Assembly: GCA_017937805.1 (NCBI GenBank)
Contig: JAGBCX010000032.1
Span: forward strand, 1 to 47,621
DNA length: 47,621 bases
Reading direction: 5' to 3'
Source: Alistipes sp.
GTDB taxonomy: Bacteria; Bacteroidota; Bacteroidia; Bacteroidales; Rikenellaceae
Positions within the stretch are counted from its first letter, which is position 1; every line of letters starts with the position of its first letter. The notes under the pieces were generated by a model, which saw only the letters and a program-made list of their open reading frames with translations, ran no database searches and had not been told where the DNA came from. A program made the translations under genes and the position numbers. Of the stretch, positions 25,338-35,350 are shown one piece after another.

Positions 25338-25916
25338 ATGAAAAGTATCAAAGGAACACGCACTGAGCAAAATTTGTTGAAGGCTTTTGCAGGAGAGTCG
25401 CAGGCACGAAATCGTTACACTTTTTTTGCAAAGCGCGCCCGCAAAGAGGGATACGAGCAGATTGCAGCCGTATTTGACGAAACAGCGGCGCAAGAGCAGG
25501 AGCATGCCGAGGTCTTTTTCAAGCTCCTCGAAGGTGGCAAGGCAACAATATCCGAAGCGACATATCCTGCCGGAGTGATAAGTTCGACCTATGAGAATCT
25601 TCTCGCTGCCGCTGAGGGTGAGCGCGAGGAGTGGGATATTCTATATCCAACCTTTGCTACAATAGCCGAGGAGGAGGGTTTTCCGGAGGTTGCGAGTGCT
25701 TTTCGTATGGTCTCTACTGTTGAGGTAGAACACGAAAATCGTTATCTGAAGCTACTATCGCGCCTTACTGACGGTAACTTCTTCCATCGCGATAAGGAGA
25801 TTTGGTGGCAGTGCCGTAATTGCGGATTTGTATGTAAGGCAAAAGATGCGCCACGCACTTGCCCCACCTGTCAGCACCCTCAATCGTACTTCGAGCCTAA
25901 AAAGGAGAATTATTAA
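25338..25916 (+). CDS. rbr: Rubrerythrin
   Basis: 192 residues from MKSIKGTRTEQNLLKAFAGE, the conserved family start; longer in-frame starts add 19-22 residues without family support. The ferritin-like di-iron domain (1-145) shows the ExxH pairs in FAGESQARNRY, AAQEQEHAEVFF, AEEEGFPEVASAF and VEVEHENRY. The C-terminal rubredoxin-like iron site has CRNCG and CPTCQHP. Rubrerythrin reduces hydrogen peroxide in the cytosol of anaerobes. Single gene, closed by a strong terminator. Confidence 0.96.
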   Translation: MKSIKGTRTEQNLLKAFAGESQARNRYTFFAKRARKEGYEQIAAVFDETAAQEQEHAEVFFKLLEGGKATISEATYPAGVISSTYENLLAAAEGEREEWDILYPTFATIAEEEGFPEVASAFRMVSTVEVEHENRYLKLLSRLTDGNFFHRDKEIWWQCRNCGFVCKAKDAPRTCPTCQHPQSYFEPKKENY

Positions 25917-25958
25917 AGAGATAGGGCTGAGCAGATTAACGCTCAGCCCTATCTCTTT
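25916..25958. terminator. Bidirectional intrinsic terminator after rubrerythrin
   Basis: Perfect stem of about 17 bp, AAGAGATAGGGCTGAGC paired with GCTCAGCCCTATCTCTT, loop AGATTAAC. It separates rubrerythrin from the convergent end of the lptB-aroA-aroC-prmC-recX operon. Confidence 0.9.
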
Positions 25959-25961
25959 GGT

Positions 25962-28700
25962 CTATTTCGATCGCAAAATCAATTCGTTATGCAACAACTC
26001 TCCTTCGGCAGTAATACCCTCGATTATTACGCGATAATCGGATTGACGGTCGGCAGTCCAGAAGAGCGTTGAAGCATCACCCAGCGAGTTGCTTTGCAAT
26101 GAAGGCACCCATGCAATGGTTGTACGATTATCCTTCTTGCTCTTGTCGTTTGTTACCGAGTAGTCCGGAGCATAGAACTCAACAGGTGTCGCATAACCCG
26201 GAACAATAACCTCCGCCATAGAGTTTATGAGAAGCTTCTCTCGTGCGTTGATATCCCTGACGTGGAGAATAATAGCACCGGTTTCGGAGCTCATACCGGC
26301 CGCCATAGACTCAAACTTGTCGAGGTACGATACGCTTATAATCTCGCTCATAGGGTAGGTGTCAATAACGCTTATATCCATTGGAGTACCATTGACATAT
26401 ACTGCCGGCATCAAATCTGTTTTGTCGTCCATATCGATTTCGACTCCACCAATATTGTTCTCTTCGCTCTCCGTATTGGAGGTTGACAGATCTTTTACCG
26501 GCGAATCTGTTAGTCGTTTTGACGCAACATAGACCTCATTTCCTATGATTTCGAGTTTGCGGAAACGTTGTAGTGCATCGAAAATAGATACGAAGCGTGT
26601 CATATCGCCACTTACGGTGTTGAAGTCGTTGAGTGACGAGGAGTAGTCGTATGTCTGTACTCGCGAAGCGACAATCTCCACAGCGTCAATGTCGATAATC
26701 GGCATACCACCATCTTCGAAGTATGATTGTTTTGAGCGCATCATATACTCTTCGGTCAGCGAAGCCTTCTTCTCTTTGCGGAATATTTCGCGCGCAATAG
26801 TAGGGGAGAACGGATAGATGTAAGGATCGACCTTGATGCGCACTCTGTCGCTGCTTCCATGGCGATTTAGAGCCTGCAAGAAGTAGGTTGTTGTATCGGG
26901 CGAATCGACTCCCGTAATCAAGAATCTGCCCGTATTGGTCAATTCGTGTACTCCGAGATACTCTTTGCGATTGCGGAATATCATCACACTCGTATTTCGA
27001 GTTTTGCCAATCTTCGATTTAACGCCACCCGTAATACATTGCTCCTTCTCGATAGGTCGGGCAATAACAGGTTTTACTCCGGTAAGTATAGATTTTATGT
27101 TGTATCGCCGCCAACCATGTGTGAGCATCACGAGGTCGAGATGTTCGTTATGTATGGCATCGTTAGCCTCGAAGTAGTATTTCGGATTTTCGATATACTC
27201 TTTCAGGTCCGAATTCAATAACATGTACGAGAATATGTTGTCCGTGTTCTTATCCTCTTTGAGCAGATCGGCATCGGTTACCGATACTACAAAATCTCCT
27301 TTTGCAGGGTTACCTGCGCTATTCTTAATTGCAAAATCAAGTTGAACTCTCTCTCGTGGCGAGAAACGATTTACGCTGGAGGTGATAGTGGCCGAAGCGA
27401 CCTTGCCACGAACAAAGAATAGTCGCTGAGCAACAATCTGCATGGAGTACTTATCTATGAGCGATATTTGAGCAACACCACTGCGCAGTTTGTCGAGTGG
27501 AATACGGATAGCGTGCGAAAGATCCTTTACCACATAGTTTACAATGCCTCGCGACTGTATTATTGCCACTAATTGGTCGCGTGGGTACGAGCCGGCAGTA
27601 TGAACTTGCAAAAGCATCTTCTCCTCGCCATCTGGTTTGAGCTCTATGACGCAACCTGAGTATCTTGCAGCAGGAAGAGTGAATGAGCGCGATATGCCAT
27701 CTTTGGTCGATAGGGTAGCGGTGTAAACCTCGCCCATTTTGGCCTTTATGGTGAATTTACCCATTCCGTCGTGTTGCGACTTGATTTTGCATATCTCCTC
27801 GCCCAATTTGTTGCGTACAACACCTTCAACATCGACAGCATGACCATCTACGCCTACGGCTTTGAATGCCACAACCTGCTCAACTCCGGCAATAAGATCT
27901 CCTCCCTCAGGCATAAACTTCGCAGAGAAATCATCTTCGAAAGATGGCAATTGTATCTTTCTGTCCAACTTTCTGTCGTTTGCGTTTACGTGGATACGAA
28001 CACAGTCGGTAGCATTTTTACTCTGTCGGAACGTGAAACGGAAGATTCCGTCTTTGTCCGTCTTTGTCATGTGGTGAGTGATGCGACCATCAATCGACAA
28101 CGAATACTCAACCGGATTGTTGGGTACGGGAGTAAACAGGTTGTTGGTGACTTCGGCTATTGCTACAACTTTGCCACTCTTGTCGAACTCGTATGTTATC
28201 TTCGTATGTAGAGCATCGTCAATATAGTTACCTATCTCGATTTGGCGCGAGTACAACAACTCTTTTTCGAAGTTGGTTTGCCACAAGGAGTAGGCACGCA
28301 AGGTGTATTTTCCGGCAGTAATTCGCGGAGAGATAGGTATGGCATTGTAGAATCGGCCACCCGAACCTCTAACGCGCAGACGAGTGATTACATTACCCAT
28401 TGCATCAATTAGCTCGATGTAGATAAAACGAGTGTCGGTAGCGCGATTGAAGTATATCGAATTTACCAAAAAAGCACTGAAATAGATTGTATCACCAGCA
28501 CTATAAAAAGGTTTATCGGTTGCAACATATAGTTTTTCTTGCATACCTCCCGCCTTGTAGTAATTGATGAAACTGCTTGTCACAAATCCGGATATATCAG
28601 CCGGAACACTATTCTCCTTCCACAACTCCTGCGCAGAGGTTGGTGTGGCTGTGATAAATGTAGCAAGCAGTATAGCAACTGCCCAATAGACTCTCTTCAT
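25962..28700 (-). CDS. Large secreted protein with MG2-like and plug-like domains
   Basis: 912 residues. MKRVYWAVAILLATFITATPTSAQ is a signal peptide without lipobox. The first domain (about 50-160) has EKLYVATDKPFYSAGDTIYF, the macroglobulin MG2 hallmark. Several beta-sandwich regions follow. The C-terminal part (about 760-830) has PAVYVNGTPMDISVIDTYP and MSSETGAIILHVRD, which resemble a TonB-receptor plug, but no beta-barrel follows. The family is widespread in Bacteroidota and lacks a defined function; an envelope role is likely. It starts 10 bases after recX and is the last gene of the lptB operon. Confidence 0.8.
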   Translation of the reverse strand: MKRVYWAVAILLATFITATPTSAQELWKENSVPADISGFVTSSFINYYKAGGMQEKLYVATDKPFYSAGDTIYFSAFLVNSIYFNRATDTRFIYIELIDAMGNVITRLRVRGSGGRFYNAIPISPRITAGKYTLRAYSLWQTNFEKELLYSRQIEIGNYIDDALHTKITYEFDKSGKVVAIAEVTNNLFTPVPNNPVEYSLSIDGRITHHMTKTDKDGIFRFTFRQSKNATDCVRIHVNANDRKLDRKIQLPSFEDDFSAKFMPEGGDLIAGVEQVVAFKAVGVDGHAVDVEGVVRNKLGEEICKIKSQHDGMGKFTIKAKMGEVYTATLSTKDGISRSFTLPAARYSGCVIELKPDGEEKMLLQVHTAGSYPRDQLVAIIQSRGIVNYVVKDLSHAIRIPLDKLRSGVAQISLIDKYSMQIVAQRLFFVRGKVASATITSSVNRFSPRERVQLDFAIKNSAGNPAKGDFVVSVTDADLLKEDKNTDNIFSYMLLNSDLKEYIENPKYYFEANDAIHNEHLDLVMLTHGWRRYNIKSILTGVKPVIARPIEKEQCITGGVKSKIGKTRNTSVMIFRNRKEYLGVHELTNTGRFLITGVDSPDTTTYFLQALNRHGSSDRVRIKVDPYIYPFSPTIAREIFRKEKKASLTEEYMMRSKQSYFEDGGMPIIDIDAVEIVASRVQTYDYSSSLNDFNTVSGDMTRFVSIFDALQRFRKLEIIGNEVYVASKRLTDSPVKDLSTSNTESEENNIGGVEIDMDDKTDLMPAVYVNGTPMDISVIDTYPMSEIISVSYLDKFESMAAGMSSETGAIILHVRDINAREKLLINSMAEVIVPGYATPVEFYAPDYSVTNDKSKKDNRTTIAWVPSLQSNSLGDASTLFWTADRQSDYRVIIEGITAEGELLHNELILRSK

Positions 28701-28710
28701 ATCTCTTTTT

Positions 28711-29205
28711 TTATTCGTTTACAATTTTCGAAGCACACTCTACTGCTTCATCTATTTCGTATCCTCGCGATGCGGCAAAGCGGATAAGTTTGGTCTTGGC
28801 ATCGTAAGGCGAACTATATTTCAGCGTACGCATACGGTGGCGCATAATCTCCTCCAATCGCTCCGTCATATCTGTTTCGGCAAGCATCGGAGCAACAACC
28901 TCTTCGATAATCTCTTTCGACACCCCTTTGGTGCGCAGCGCCATCTTAATTTTGTAAGCTCCCCAACCACTTAAATTGAGTTTGTCGCGTACGAAAGCCT
29001 CAGCATAACGGCTATCATCAATAAAGCGCTCGGTTTGGAGTCGCAAAAGCACCTTTGCCGCATCTTCGTCCGATAAACCCCACCGCTTCATCAGTCGCAA
29101 GGCATCGCCTGAGGAGCGTTCTGAGCGAGCGCACTCCCGCATCAACGACTGCAACGCCTGCTCTGCGGTCTTTGTCTTTTTTGTTCGCACTACCTTCTGC
29201 TCCAT
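28711..29205 (-). CDS. recX: RecX family regulatory protein
   Basis: 164 residues, all-helical, with the three-helix repeats of RecX: ALQSLMRECARSERSSG, WGLSDEDAAKVLLRL, FIDDSRYAEAFVRDKL (the RYAEAF motif is diagnostic) and LRTKGVSKEIIEEV. RecX modulates RecA filaments. Its start overlaps the prmC end by 16 bases, implying translational coupling. recA itself is not in the window. Confidence 0.92.
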   Translation of the reverse strand: MEQKVVRTKKTKTAEQALQSLMRECARSERSSGDALRLMKRWGLSDEDAAKVLLRLQTERFIDDSRYAEAFVRDKLNLSGWGAYKIKMALRTKGVSKEIIEEVVAPMLAETDMTERLEEIMRHRMRTLKYSSPYDAKTKLIRFAASRGYEIDEAVECASKIVNE

Positions 29206-30020
29206 ACCATTCGCGGTTTTGCGTTTGCATCCTCAAAGAGTTCTGTTTGCGTGAAGCCCTTCTCGCGTAACATCGAACATACCTCCTCGCCCGCTTTCTC
29301 GTATATCTCAAACCATAACGAACCTCCTTCGCGCAACATCTTTGTTGCATTCTCTGCCGTAGCACGATAGAATCGCAAGATGTCGTCATCAGGAACAAAC
29401 AACGCCGTATGTGGCTCAAAATAGACCACATTTTTCCGCATATCGACAATATCGCTCTGCGGGATATAAGGCGGATTCGACACTATTATATCAAATGTTC
29501 CGAGTGCGCTCAAATCTCCCAAGGCATCAGCCTCGACAAACTCCACTTTTACGCCCAATCGCTCGGCATTGCGCTCGGCTATATTCAGTGCTTCACGCGA
29601 AATATCAATAGCCACAACTTCCGACTCCTTGACCAACTTGGCGAGTGCTATCGCTATCGCTCCGCTACCCGTTCCGATATCGAGGATACGCGCACCTCGC
29701 CCTGCTGTTTCGGCTATGCGATATACCAATTCCTCGGTTTCGGGGCGAGGAATAAGCACTCCCTCTGCAACCTCGAACTCCATTTCGCAGAACTCTGCTT
29801 TTCCCAATACATACTGCACGGGGCGACCTTGGCGAAGTTCCTCTACTATAACTTTCAAGTCTGCAATCTCGCACTCCTCTTCATAGTGAGCAACAAGTTG
29901 CGAAAGGTTATATCCCAATCTATCGCACACCACCAAACGAGCCACACTCTCCGCCTCGCGCTCTCCATAAAGAGGTGTGGTAGCTTCTCTTATCGTGTGT
30001 ATAGTATGACGAATGGTCAT
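29190..30020 (-). CDS. prmC: Peptide chain release factor N5-glutamine methyltransferase
   Basis: 276 residues. An N-terminal helical bundle (1-80) precedes the methyltransferase fold with LIPRPETEELVY, ILDIGTGSGAIAIAL (SAM-binding loop) and the catalytic VSNPPYIP (NPPY motif). It methylates the Gln of the GGQ motif in RF1/RF2. In other bacteria it often sits by prfA; here it lies between aroC and recX in a tight minus-strand operon. Confidence 0.96.
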   Translation of the reverse strand: MTIRHTIHTIREATTPLYGEREAESVARLVVCDRLGYNLSQLVAHYEEECEIADLKVIVEELRQGRPVQYVLGKAEFCEMEFEVAEGVLIPRPETEELVYRIAETAGRGARILDIGTGSGAIAIALAKLVKESEVVAIDISREALNIAERNAERLGVKVEFVEADALGDLSALGTFDIIVSNPPYIPQSDIVDMRKNVVYFEPHTALFVPDDDILRFYRATAENATKMLREGGSLWFEIYEKAGEEVCSMLREKGFTQTELFEDANAKPRMVWSRR

Positions 30021-30028
30021 CTCAAAAG

Positions 30029-31012
30029 TTAAAAGTTAAGAGTTAACTCTGCAAGAGCAATAGCAACTACCGACTCTACCACAACTGCTGCACGCAAGAC
30101 GATACAGGCATCGTGGCGACCTTTAATCTGCAATGGAGCAACCTCGCCTAACTCTCGGTTGTAGGTCATCTGCTCGCGTGAGATACTCGGTGTTGGCTTT
30201 ATCGCCACACGCACCACCAAGTCATTTCCATTTGTGATGCCGCCATTTATACCTCCCTCATTATTTGTCGCAGTATGCCCTTCGCCATCTACAAAGCAGT
30301 CGTTGCGCTCCGAGCCACGAAGGCGTACCCCCTCGAAGCCACTGCCAAACTCCACACCCTTAACCGCCGGTACGGAGAACAGCAAATGGGATATAATACT
30401 CTCGGCAGAGTCGAAGAATGGCTCGCCCAAACCGACCTTTACACCTTTGGCACAACACTCCACAACTCCTCCGACCGAGTCGCCATCGGCCATTGCCGAA
30501 GCGATAATTTCTGAAAACTCAGCCTTGTTGCGTGAGCCGCCAATCTCCACGATTGAGGTCTTATATGCTACACCCTCAACCACTTTTTTAGCCACAACTC
30601 CTGCTGCAACCAGCAATACAGTCATACGCCCCGAAAATTGACCGCTACCTCGCAAATCGACCTCCGGACCATACTTTGCCCGTGCCGTAAAATCGACATG
30701 CGAAGGGCGGCTATGACTCTCAAATTGCGAATAGTCCGTAGAGCGAGTATCGCCATTTCGGAACACTATTTCGATAGTTTCGCCCGTAGTTACGCCACCA
30801 TCAACGCCCGACACAATAGTCGGAATATCTTTTTCGTGGCGAGCCGTTGTTCCTTTTGCCGAGGCACGGCGGCGCGAAAGGTCCGCTTCAAAGTCCGACT
30901 CCGCAAGCGCAATGCCTGCAGGAACGCCACCGATACGCACACCTATCTCAGGCGTGTGCGATGCACCCCAAATCTCTATCTTAAACTTCGAGCCAAACGA
31001 ATTGTGCCACAT
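30029..31012 (-). CDS. aroC: Chorismate synthase (divergent, short)
   Basis: 327 residues, shorter than the 350-390 usual. It begins MWHNSFGSKFKIEIWGASHT; the canonical GESHG has become GASHT and RPGHAD has become RPSHVD, but both catalytic histidines are kept. RGSGQFSGRMT replaces the usual RGGGxxSxRxT, and VAAGVVAKK matches. TNNEGGINGGITNG is a good family match. The enzyme forms chorismate from EPSP using reduced FMN. It lies between aroA and prmC, 2 bases from the aroA stop, which supports the assignment. Confidence 0.88.
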   Translation of the reverse strand: MWHNSFGSKFKIEIWGASHTPEIGVRIGGVPAGIALAESDFEADLSRRRASAKGTTARHEKDIPTIVSGVDGGVTTGETIEIVFRNGDTRSTDYSQFESHSRPSHVDFTARAKYGPEVDLRGSGQFSGRMTVLLVAAGVVAKKVVEGVAYKTSIVEIGGSRNKAEFSEIIASAMADGDSVGGVVECCAKGVKVGLGEPFFDSAESIISHLLFSVPAVKGVEFGSGFEGVRLRGSERNDCFVDGEGHTATNNEGGINGGITNGNDLVVRVAIKPTPSISREQMTYNRELGEVAPLQIKGRHDACIVLRAAVVVESVVAIALAELTLNF

Positions 31013-31014
31013 AA

Positions 31015-32262
31015 CTACTCCTTAATTCTCAACGACTCCAATGCCTCGAAGAAGTCGGGATAACTCTTTGCCACGCACTCGGCACCATGAACGGTTATCT
31101 TGCCATCGGAGCGCAGTGCCGATACTGCCAACGACATCGCAATACGATGGTCGTGGTGACTATCGCCCTCAGCCGAGTGAATCTCTCCGCCACGAATATA
31201 CATCGCATCGCCCTCCAAGCGCACCTCAATACCGAGTTTTTCGTACTCCTGCTTAATCGCTTCGGCACGATTTGACTCCTTGTGCTCCAAGCGGTGTGTG
31301 CCATATATCACACTCTCGCCATCTGCTGCCGCTGCCAATGCCGCCAACGCTGGGAAGAGGTCTGGACACTGCGTAGCATCGAACTCGAACGCAGTCAAGT
31401 CACGATGCTCCACCGTTATAGAGTTTGGCTCGCTCGTAACCGATGCTCCGGCACGCACCAAAGCATCACAAATAGCCACATCTGCCTGCTTCGACAACAT
31501 CGATATATTAGTAAGAGTAATATCTCCTGCAATTGCTCCCGCTACAAGCAACATCGCCGCAGCACTCCAATCGCCCTCTATTGCAATATCGGTAGCCTCA
31601 TACTTCTGACCACCCTCAACATAGAACTCCTTGTAGTCGTTATGTTGAATATTGACACCGAATTTCGATGCCATATCTATTGTCATATCGAGATAGGGTT
31701 TCGATACGGCATTCTCAACCAATATAGTGGTATCCTCCGTAGCCAATGGCAATGCCATCAATAAACCCGTCAAAAATTGAGAAGATACCGAGCCGTCAAC
31801 CTCAATCTCGCCACCTTGGATAGGTCCGCACACCTCAATAGGCAGGCGCCCACCGCCATCGCGAACATCTACACCGAGTTTGCGTAGTGGCTCAATCATC
31901 ATGTGCATAGGGCGATAGAGAATTGTACCCTCGCCATTTACTGTTATAGGGGTGTTGCAAAGCGATGCTATCGGGGTAAACATTCGTGTTGCCAAACCCG
32001 ACTCGCCAACATTCAGAGTGTCGCTCTGTGGGTTTAGACCTCCTCGTACCTTCACCGTGCGCTCATCAAGGCGCTCCACCTTGGCACCGAGTGTTTCGAT
32101 AACCCGAATGGCGGATAATGTATCATCGCAAAAATCGAGATTACGCAACACTGTTTCGCCCTCGGCAAGCAGTGCTGCCGCCAAAGCGCGCTGTGCGTAA
32201 CTCTTTGAACATGGTGGCGTCACTACGCCCGAAAGTCGCCCTCGCGGGACAGATGTATCCAT
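31015..32262 (-). CDS. aroA: 3-phosphoshikimate 1-carboxyvinyltransferase (EPSP synthase)
   Basis: 415 residues with the two inverse alpha/beta domains. Motifs are PCSKSYAQRALAAALLA (near residue 18), VGESGLATRMF (the phosphoenolpyruvate site, here GESGLATR rather than GNAGTAMR), SSQFLTGLLMALPL, and DHRIAMSLAVSAL near the end. It transfers enolpyruvate to shikimate-3-phosphate. It lies 12 bases after lptB and directly before aroC, so the last two steps to chorismate are adjacent. Confidence 0.95.
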   Translation of the reverse strand: MDTSVPRGRLSGVVTPPCSKSYAQRALAAALLAEGETVLRNLDFCDDTLSAIRVIETLGAKVERLDERTVKVRGGLNPQSDTLNVGESGLATRMFTPIASLCNTPITVNGEGTILYRPMHMMIEPLRKLGVDVRDGGGRLPIEVCGPIQGGEIEVDGSVSSQFLTGLLMALPLATEDTTILVENAVSKPYLDMTIDMASKFGVNIQHNDYKEFYVEGGQKYEATDIAIEGDWSAAAMLLVAGAIAGDITLTNISMLSKQADVAICDALVRAGASVTSEPNSITVEHRDLTAFEFDATQCPDLFPALAALAAAADGESVIYGTHRLEHKESNRAEAIKQEYEKLGIEVRLEGDAMYIRGGEIHSAEGDSHHDHRIAMSLAVSALRSDGKITVHGAECVAKSYPDFFEALESLRIKE

Positions 32263-32274
32263 ACTATATTTGCT

Positions 32275-33042
32275 TTACTCTTGTTCTAACTCAAATCGGT
32301 GGTTCTTCTTCAACTCAAAGTTCTTTCCAAGATATACTCGGCGCACCATCTCGTCTGCTGCCAACTCCTCGGCTGTACCCGTTTTGAGGATTTTACCCTC
32401 ATAGAGTAGGTAGGTGCGGTCAGTAATTGCTAAGGTCTCGTCAACATTGTGGTCGGTGATAATTACACCGATATTCTTATTCTTCAAGGTTGCTACAATG
32501 CTCTGAATATCCTCCACAGCGATAGGGTCCACACCCGCAAACGGCTCATCAAGCAAGACAAACGAAGGGTTGATGGCGATGGCTCGCGCAATCTCGGTAC
32601 GGCGGCGCTCACCTCCCGAGAGTTGGTTACCATAACTCTTACGCACCTTCTGCAAGCGGAACTCTTCGATAAGAGCCTCGGTACGCTCGCGCTGGTACTC
32701 CTTAGTGTAATTAGTCATTTCGAGCACCGAACGAATATTATCTTCAACGCTCAAATGGCGGAATACCGAAGCCTCCTGCGCAAGGTAACTTACACCCAAC
32801 TGCGCACGCTTGTAGACGGGTAGTTTGGTGAGTTCATCGACTTGTCCATCGTCGTGTTCGAGGAAGATACGACCTTCGTTAGGTTTGATAAGACCTACAA
32901 TCATATAGAATGAAGTTGTCTTTCCTGCTCCGTTAGGTCCGAGCAGACCGACAATCTCGCCCTGCTGAACATCTATCGACACATGATTTACCACCGTGCG
33001 TGCCTTGTATTTTTTAACCAGGTCAGTTGTGTAAAGCCTCAT
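32275..33042 (-). CDS. lptB: LPS export ABC transporter ATP-binding protein LptB
   Basis: 255 residues from [12 protein letters not shown]; an 11-residue longer start is rejected because it overlaps the promoter. Walker [13 protein letters not shown]-loop in [12 protein letters not shown], signature [14 protein letters not shown] and Walker [16 protein letters not shown] are intact; the YLAQE form is typical of LptB. It powers LptFG to pull lipopolysaccharide out of the inner membrane. It heads the operon lptB-aroA-aroC-prmC-recX-MG2-like protein. Confidence 0.93.
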   Translation of the reverse strand: MRLYTTDLVKKYKARTVVNHVSIDVQQGEIVGLLGPNGAGKTTSFYMIVGLIKPNEGRIFLEHDDGQVDELTKLPVYKRAQLGVSYLAQEASVFRHLSVEDNIRSVLEMTNYTKEYQRERTEALIEEFRLQKVRKSYGNQLSGGERRRTEIARAIAINPSFVLLDEPFAGVDPIAVEDIQSIVATLKNKNIGVIITDHNVDETLAITDRTYLLYEGKILKTGTAEELAADEMVRRVYLGKNFELKKNHRFELEQE

Positions 33043-33072
33043 AAAAACAAAATTTTTATATAAAATTTCACA

Positions 33073-33080
33073 CAAAGTTA
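33073..33080 (-). promoter_or_regulatory. Predicted lptB -7 box
   Basis: TAACTTTG on the minus strand, 31 bases before the lptB ATG, facing away from the recQ box at 33103-33110. Confidence 0.5.
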
Positions 33081-33102
33081 TGATTTTTTCCGAAATAATT
33101 TT

Positions 33103-33110
33103 TATCTTTG
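33103..33110 (+). promoter_or_regulatory. Predicted recQ -7 box
   Basis: TATCTTTG, 44 bases before the recQ ATG. Together with 33073-33080 it forms a compact divergent promoter pair 22 bases apart. Confidence 0.55.
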
Positions 33111-33153
33111 ATTGGAAATTTGGTAAAAAAAGAGTTTTATAGTACGAAATATT

Positions 33154-35349
33154 ATGTCGCAGGCATTGACTGACAGAAATTTACTACGAGAAAAGCTAAA
33201 AGAGTACTTCGGATTCACTTCGTTTAAGGGCAACCAAGAAGAGGTGATATTAAACTTGCTCTCCGGTCGCGATACATTTGTGCTTATGCCTACGGGCGGA
33301 GGTAAGTCTTTGTGCTACCAACTACCCGCCCTAATGATGGACGGTGTGGCAATTATCATCTCGCCACTTATTGCGTTGATGAAGAATCAGGTCGATGCCA
33401 TGCGTACCTTCTCAGACAATACGGGAATTGCCCACTTTCTCAACTCCTCGTTGAGCCGTGCCGCTGTGCAGCAGGTGCGCGATGAGGTGTTGGCCGGAAA
33501 GACGAAATTGCTCTATTTTGCTCCCGAATCCCTCACTAAGGAGGACAATATCGCCTTCCTTCGCAAGATAAAGATTTCATTCTACGCCATTGATGAGGCG
33601 CACTGTATCTCGGAGTGGGGACACGATTTCCGCCCTGAGTATCGCCGTATCCGACCAATCATCAACGATATCGGTCAGGCACCGCTCATTACATTGACCG
33701 CAACGGCAACACCAAAGGTGCAGATGGATATACAAAAAAATCTCGGCATGACCGATGCCGTGGTGTTCAAGTCATCGTTCAACCGCCCGAACCTCTTTTA
33801 CGAGTTGCGACCAAAGAACGATCCCGACCGAGATATTATCCGCTACATCAAGCAGAATGAGGGCAAAAGCGGTATAATCTACTGCCTGAGTCGTAAGAAA
33901 GTTGAGGAGTTGGCTGAGTTGCTTGTGGCAAACGGCATTAAGGCTCGTGCCTACCATGCAGGTATGGACGCTCAAACCCGCGCCGACAATCAAGATGCAT
34001 TTTTGATGGAGGGAATTGATGTGATTGTGGCAACTATCGCGTTCGGTATGGGTATAGATAAGCCAGATGTGCGATTTGTAATCCACTACGACATACCGAA
34101 GTCGCTCGAAGGTTACTATCAGGAAACCGGTCGTGCCGGTCGTGATGGTGGAGAAGGTCACTGCCTTACCTTTTATAATTATAAGGATATACAGAAGCTC
34201 GAAAAGTTTATGCAGGGTAAGCCTGTTGCAGAGCAGGAGATTGGTAAGTTGCTCCTTCTCGAAACAGAATCTTATGCCGAGAGTGCTATATGCCGCCGTA
34301 AGACACTGCTTCACTATTTTGGAGAGGAGTACAATGAGGATAATTGCGGTGCGTGCGATAACTGTTGCAATCCGCGACCACAAGTTGATGCTACGCAGGA
34401 TTTGGTTAAGGCATTGCAGGCATTACGTGCCATTGGCGATAAGTTCAAGATGGAACACCTTGTATCGTTGCTCGTAGGAAAGGTAACAGCTGCGATAAAG
34501 GGTTATGGTCACGCTAAGTTGGAGTGGTTCGGTATAGGCAAGAGCAAGGGTGAGCGTCATTGGTCGGCAGTTGTTCGTCAGGGTCTTATCATGGGCCTTA
34601 TCGACAAAAATATTGAGAACTATGGACTTATCTCCATAAATGCATCGGGCGAAGCCTTTATTGCTAAGCCAACGAAGGTTATGGTGGCGCAGGACCGCGA
34701 CTATGACGAGGAGGAGCGTGAGGCTATGGCATCGGTGCCAAAGGGTGGTGGTGTTGCAGATGAACAACTCTTCTCTATGTTGAAAGATTTGCGCCGTAAG
34801 GTGGCACAGAAACACGACCTTCCTCCATTTGTCATCTTCCAGGACCCTTCGTTGCAGGATATGGCGATACAGTACCCTATAACTATCGAGGAGATGCAGA
34901 ATATCTCCGGCGTGGGTGTCGGCAAGGCTAATAAATTCGGCAAGGAGTTCGTGGAACTTATCAAAGCCTATGTCGAGGAGAACGATATTATCCGTCCGCA
35001 GGATATGGTCGTTAAGGCTGTGGCAAATAAGGCGGGAAACAAGATATTTATTATCCAATCTATCGACCGCCAGATGGATTTCGAGGATATTGCACGTGCC
35101 AAGAATCTCACTTTCGATGAACTCCTTACAGAGATTGAAGCTATCGTCAATTCCGGAACGAAACTCAATATCCAATACTACCTCTCAGGCTATATGGACG
35201 AGGAGAAGATTGAAGATATCTACCTCTACTTCAAAGAGGACGCAGAAAGCGACTCTCTCGACGAAGCTATCGAAGAACTCGGTGGCGAATATAGCGAAGA
35301 GGAGATCAGATTGGTGCGTATTAAGTTCCTTTGCGAAGTTGGCAATTAA
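33154..35349 (+). CDS. recQ: ATP-dependent DNA helicase RecQ
   Basis: 731 residues, longer than E. coli RecQ (about 610). Helicase motifs: FKGNQEEVI (motif 0), [15 protein letters not shown] (I), [17 protein letters not shown] (II with RecQ-specific aromatic loop), [10 protein letters not shown] (IV), [21 protein letters not shown] (V-VI). A zinc site ([25 protein letters not shown] has four cysteines; core GACDNC), RQC winged helix and HRDC domain (about 545-610) follow, then a C-terminal extension of about 120 residues with a helical, acidic end ([16 protein letters not shown]). It unwinds 3'-overhang DNA in recombination repair. Followed by an array of palindromic elements. Confidence 0.96.
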   Translation: MSQALTDRNLLREKLKEYFGFTSFKGNQEEVILNLLSGRDTFVLMPTGGGKSLCYQLPALMMDGVAIIISPLIALMKNQVDAMRTFSDNTGIAHFLNSSLSRAAVQQVRDEVLAGKTKLLYFAPESLTKEDNIAFLRKIKISFYAIDEAHCISEWGHDFRPEYRRIRPIINDIGQAPLITLTATATPKVQMDIQKNLGMTDAVVFKSSFNRPNLFYELRPKNDPDRDIIRYIKQNEGKSGIIYCLSRKKVEELAELLVANGIKARAYHAGMDAQTRADNQDAFLMEGIDVIVATIAFGMGIDKPDVRFVIHYDIPKSLEGYYQETGRAGRDGGEGHCLTFYNYKDIQKLEKFMQGKPVAEQEIGKLLLLETESYAESAICRRKTLLHYFGEEYNEDNCGACDNCCNPRPQVDATQDLVKALQALRAIGDKFKMEHLVSLLVGKVTAAIKGYGHAKLEWFGIGKSKGERHWSAVVRQGLIMGLIDKNIENYGLISINASGEAFIAKPTKVMVAQDRDYDEEEREAMASVPKGGGVADEQLFSMLKDLRRKVAQKHDLPPFVIFQDPSLQDMAIQYPITIEEMQNISGVGVGKANKFGKEFVELIKAYVEENDIIRPQDMVVKAVANKAGNKIFIIQSIDRQMDFEDIARAKNLTFDELLTEIEAIVNSGTKLNIQYYLSGYMDEEKIEDIYLYFKEDAESDSLDEAIEELGGEYSEEEIRLVRIKFLCEVGN

Positions 35350-35350
35350 A

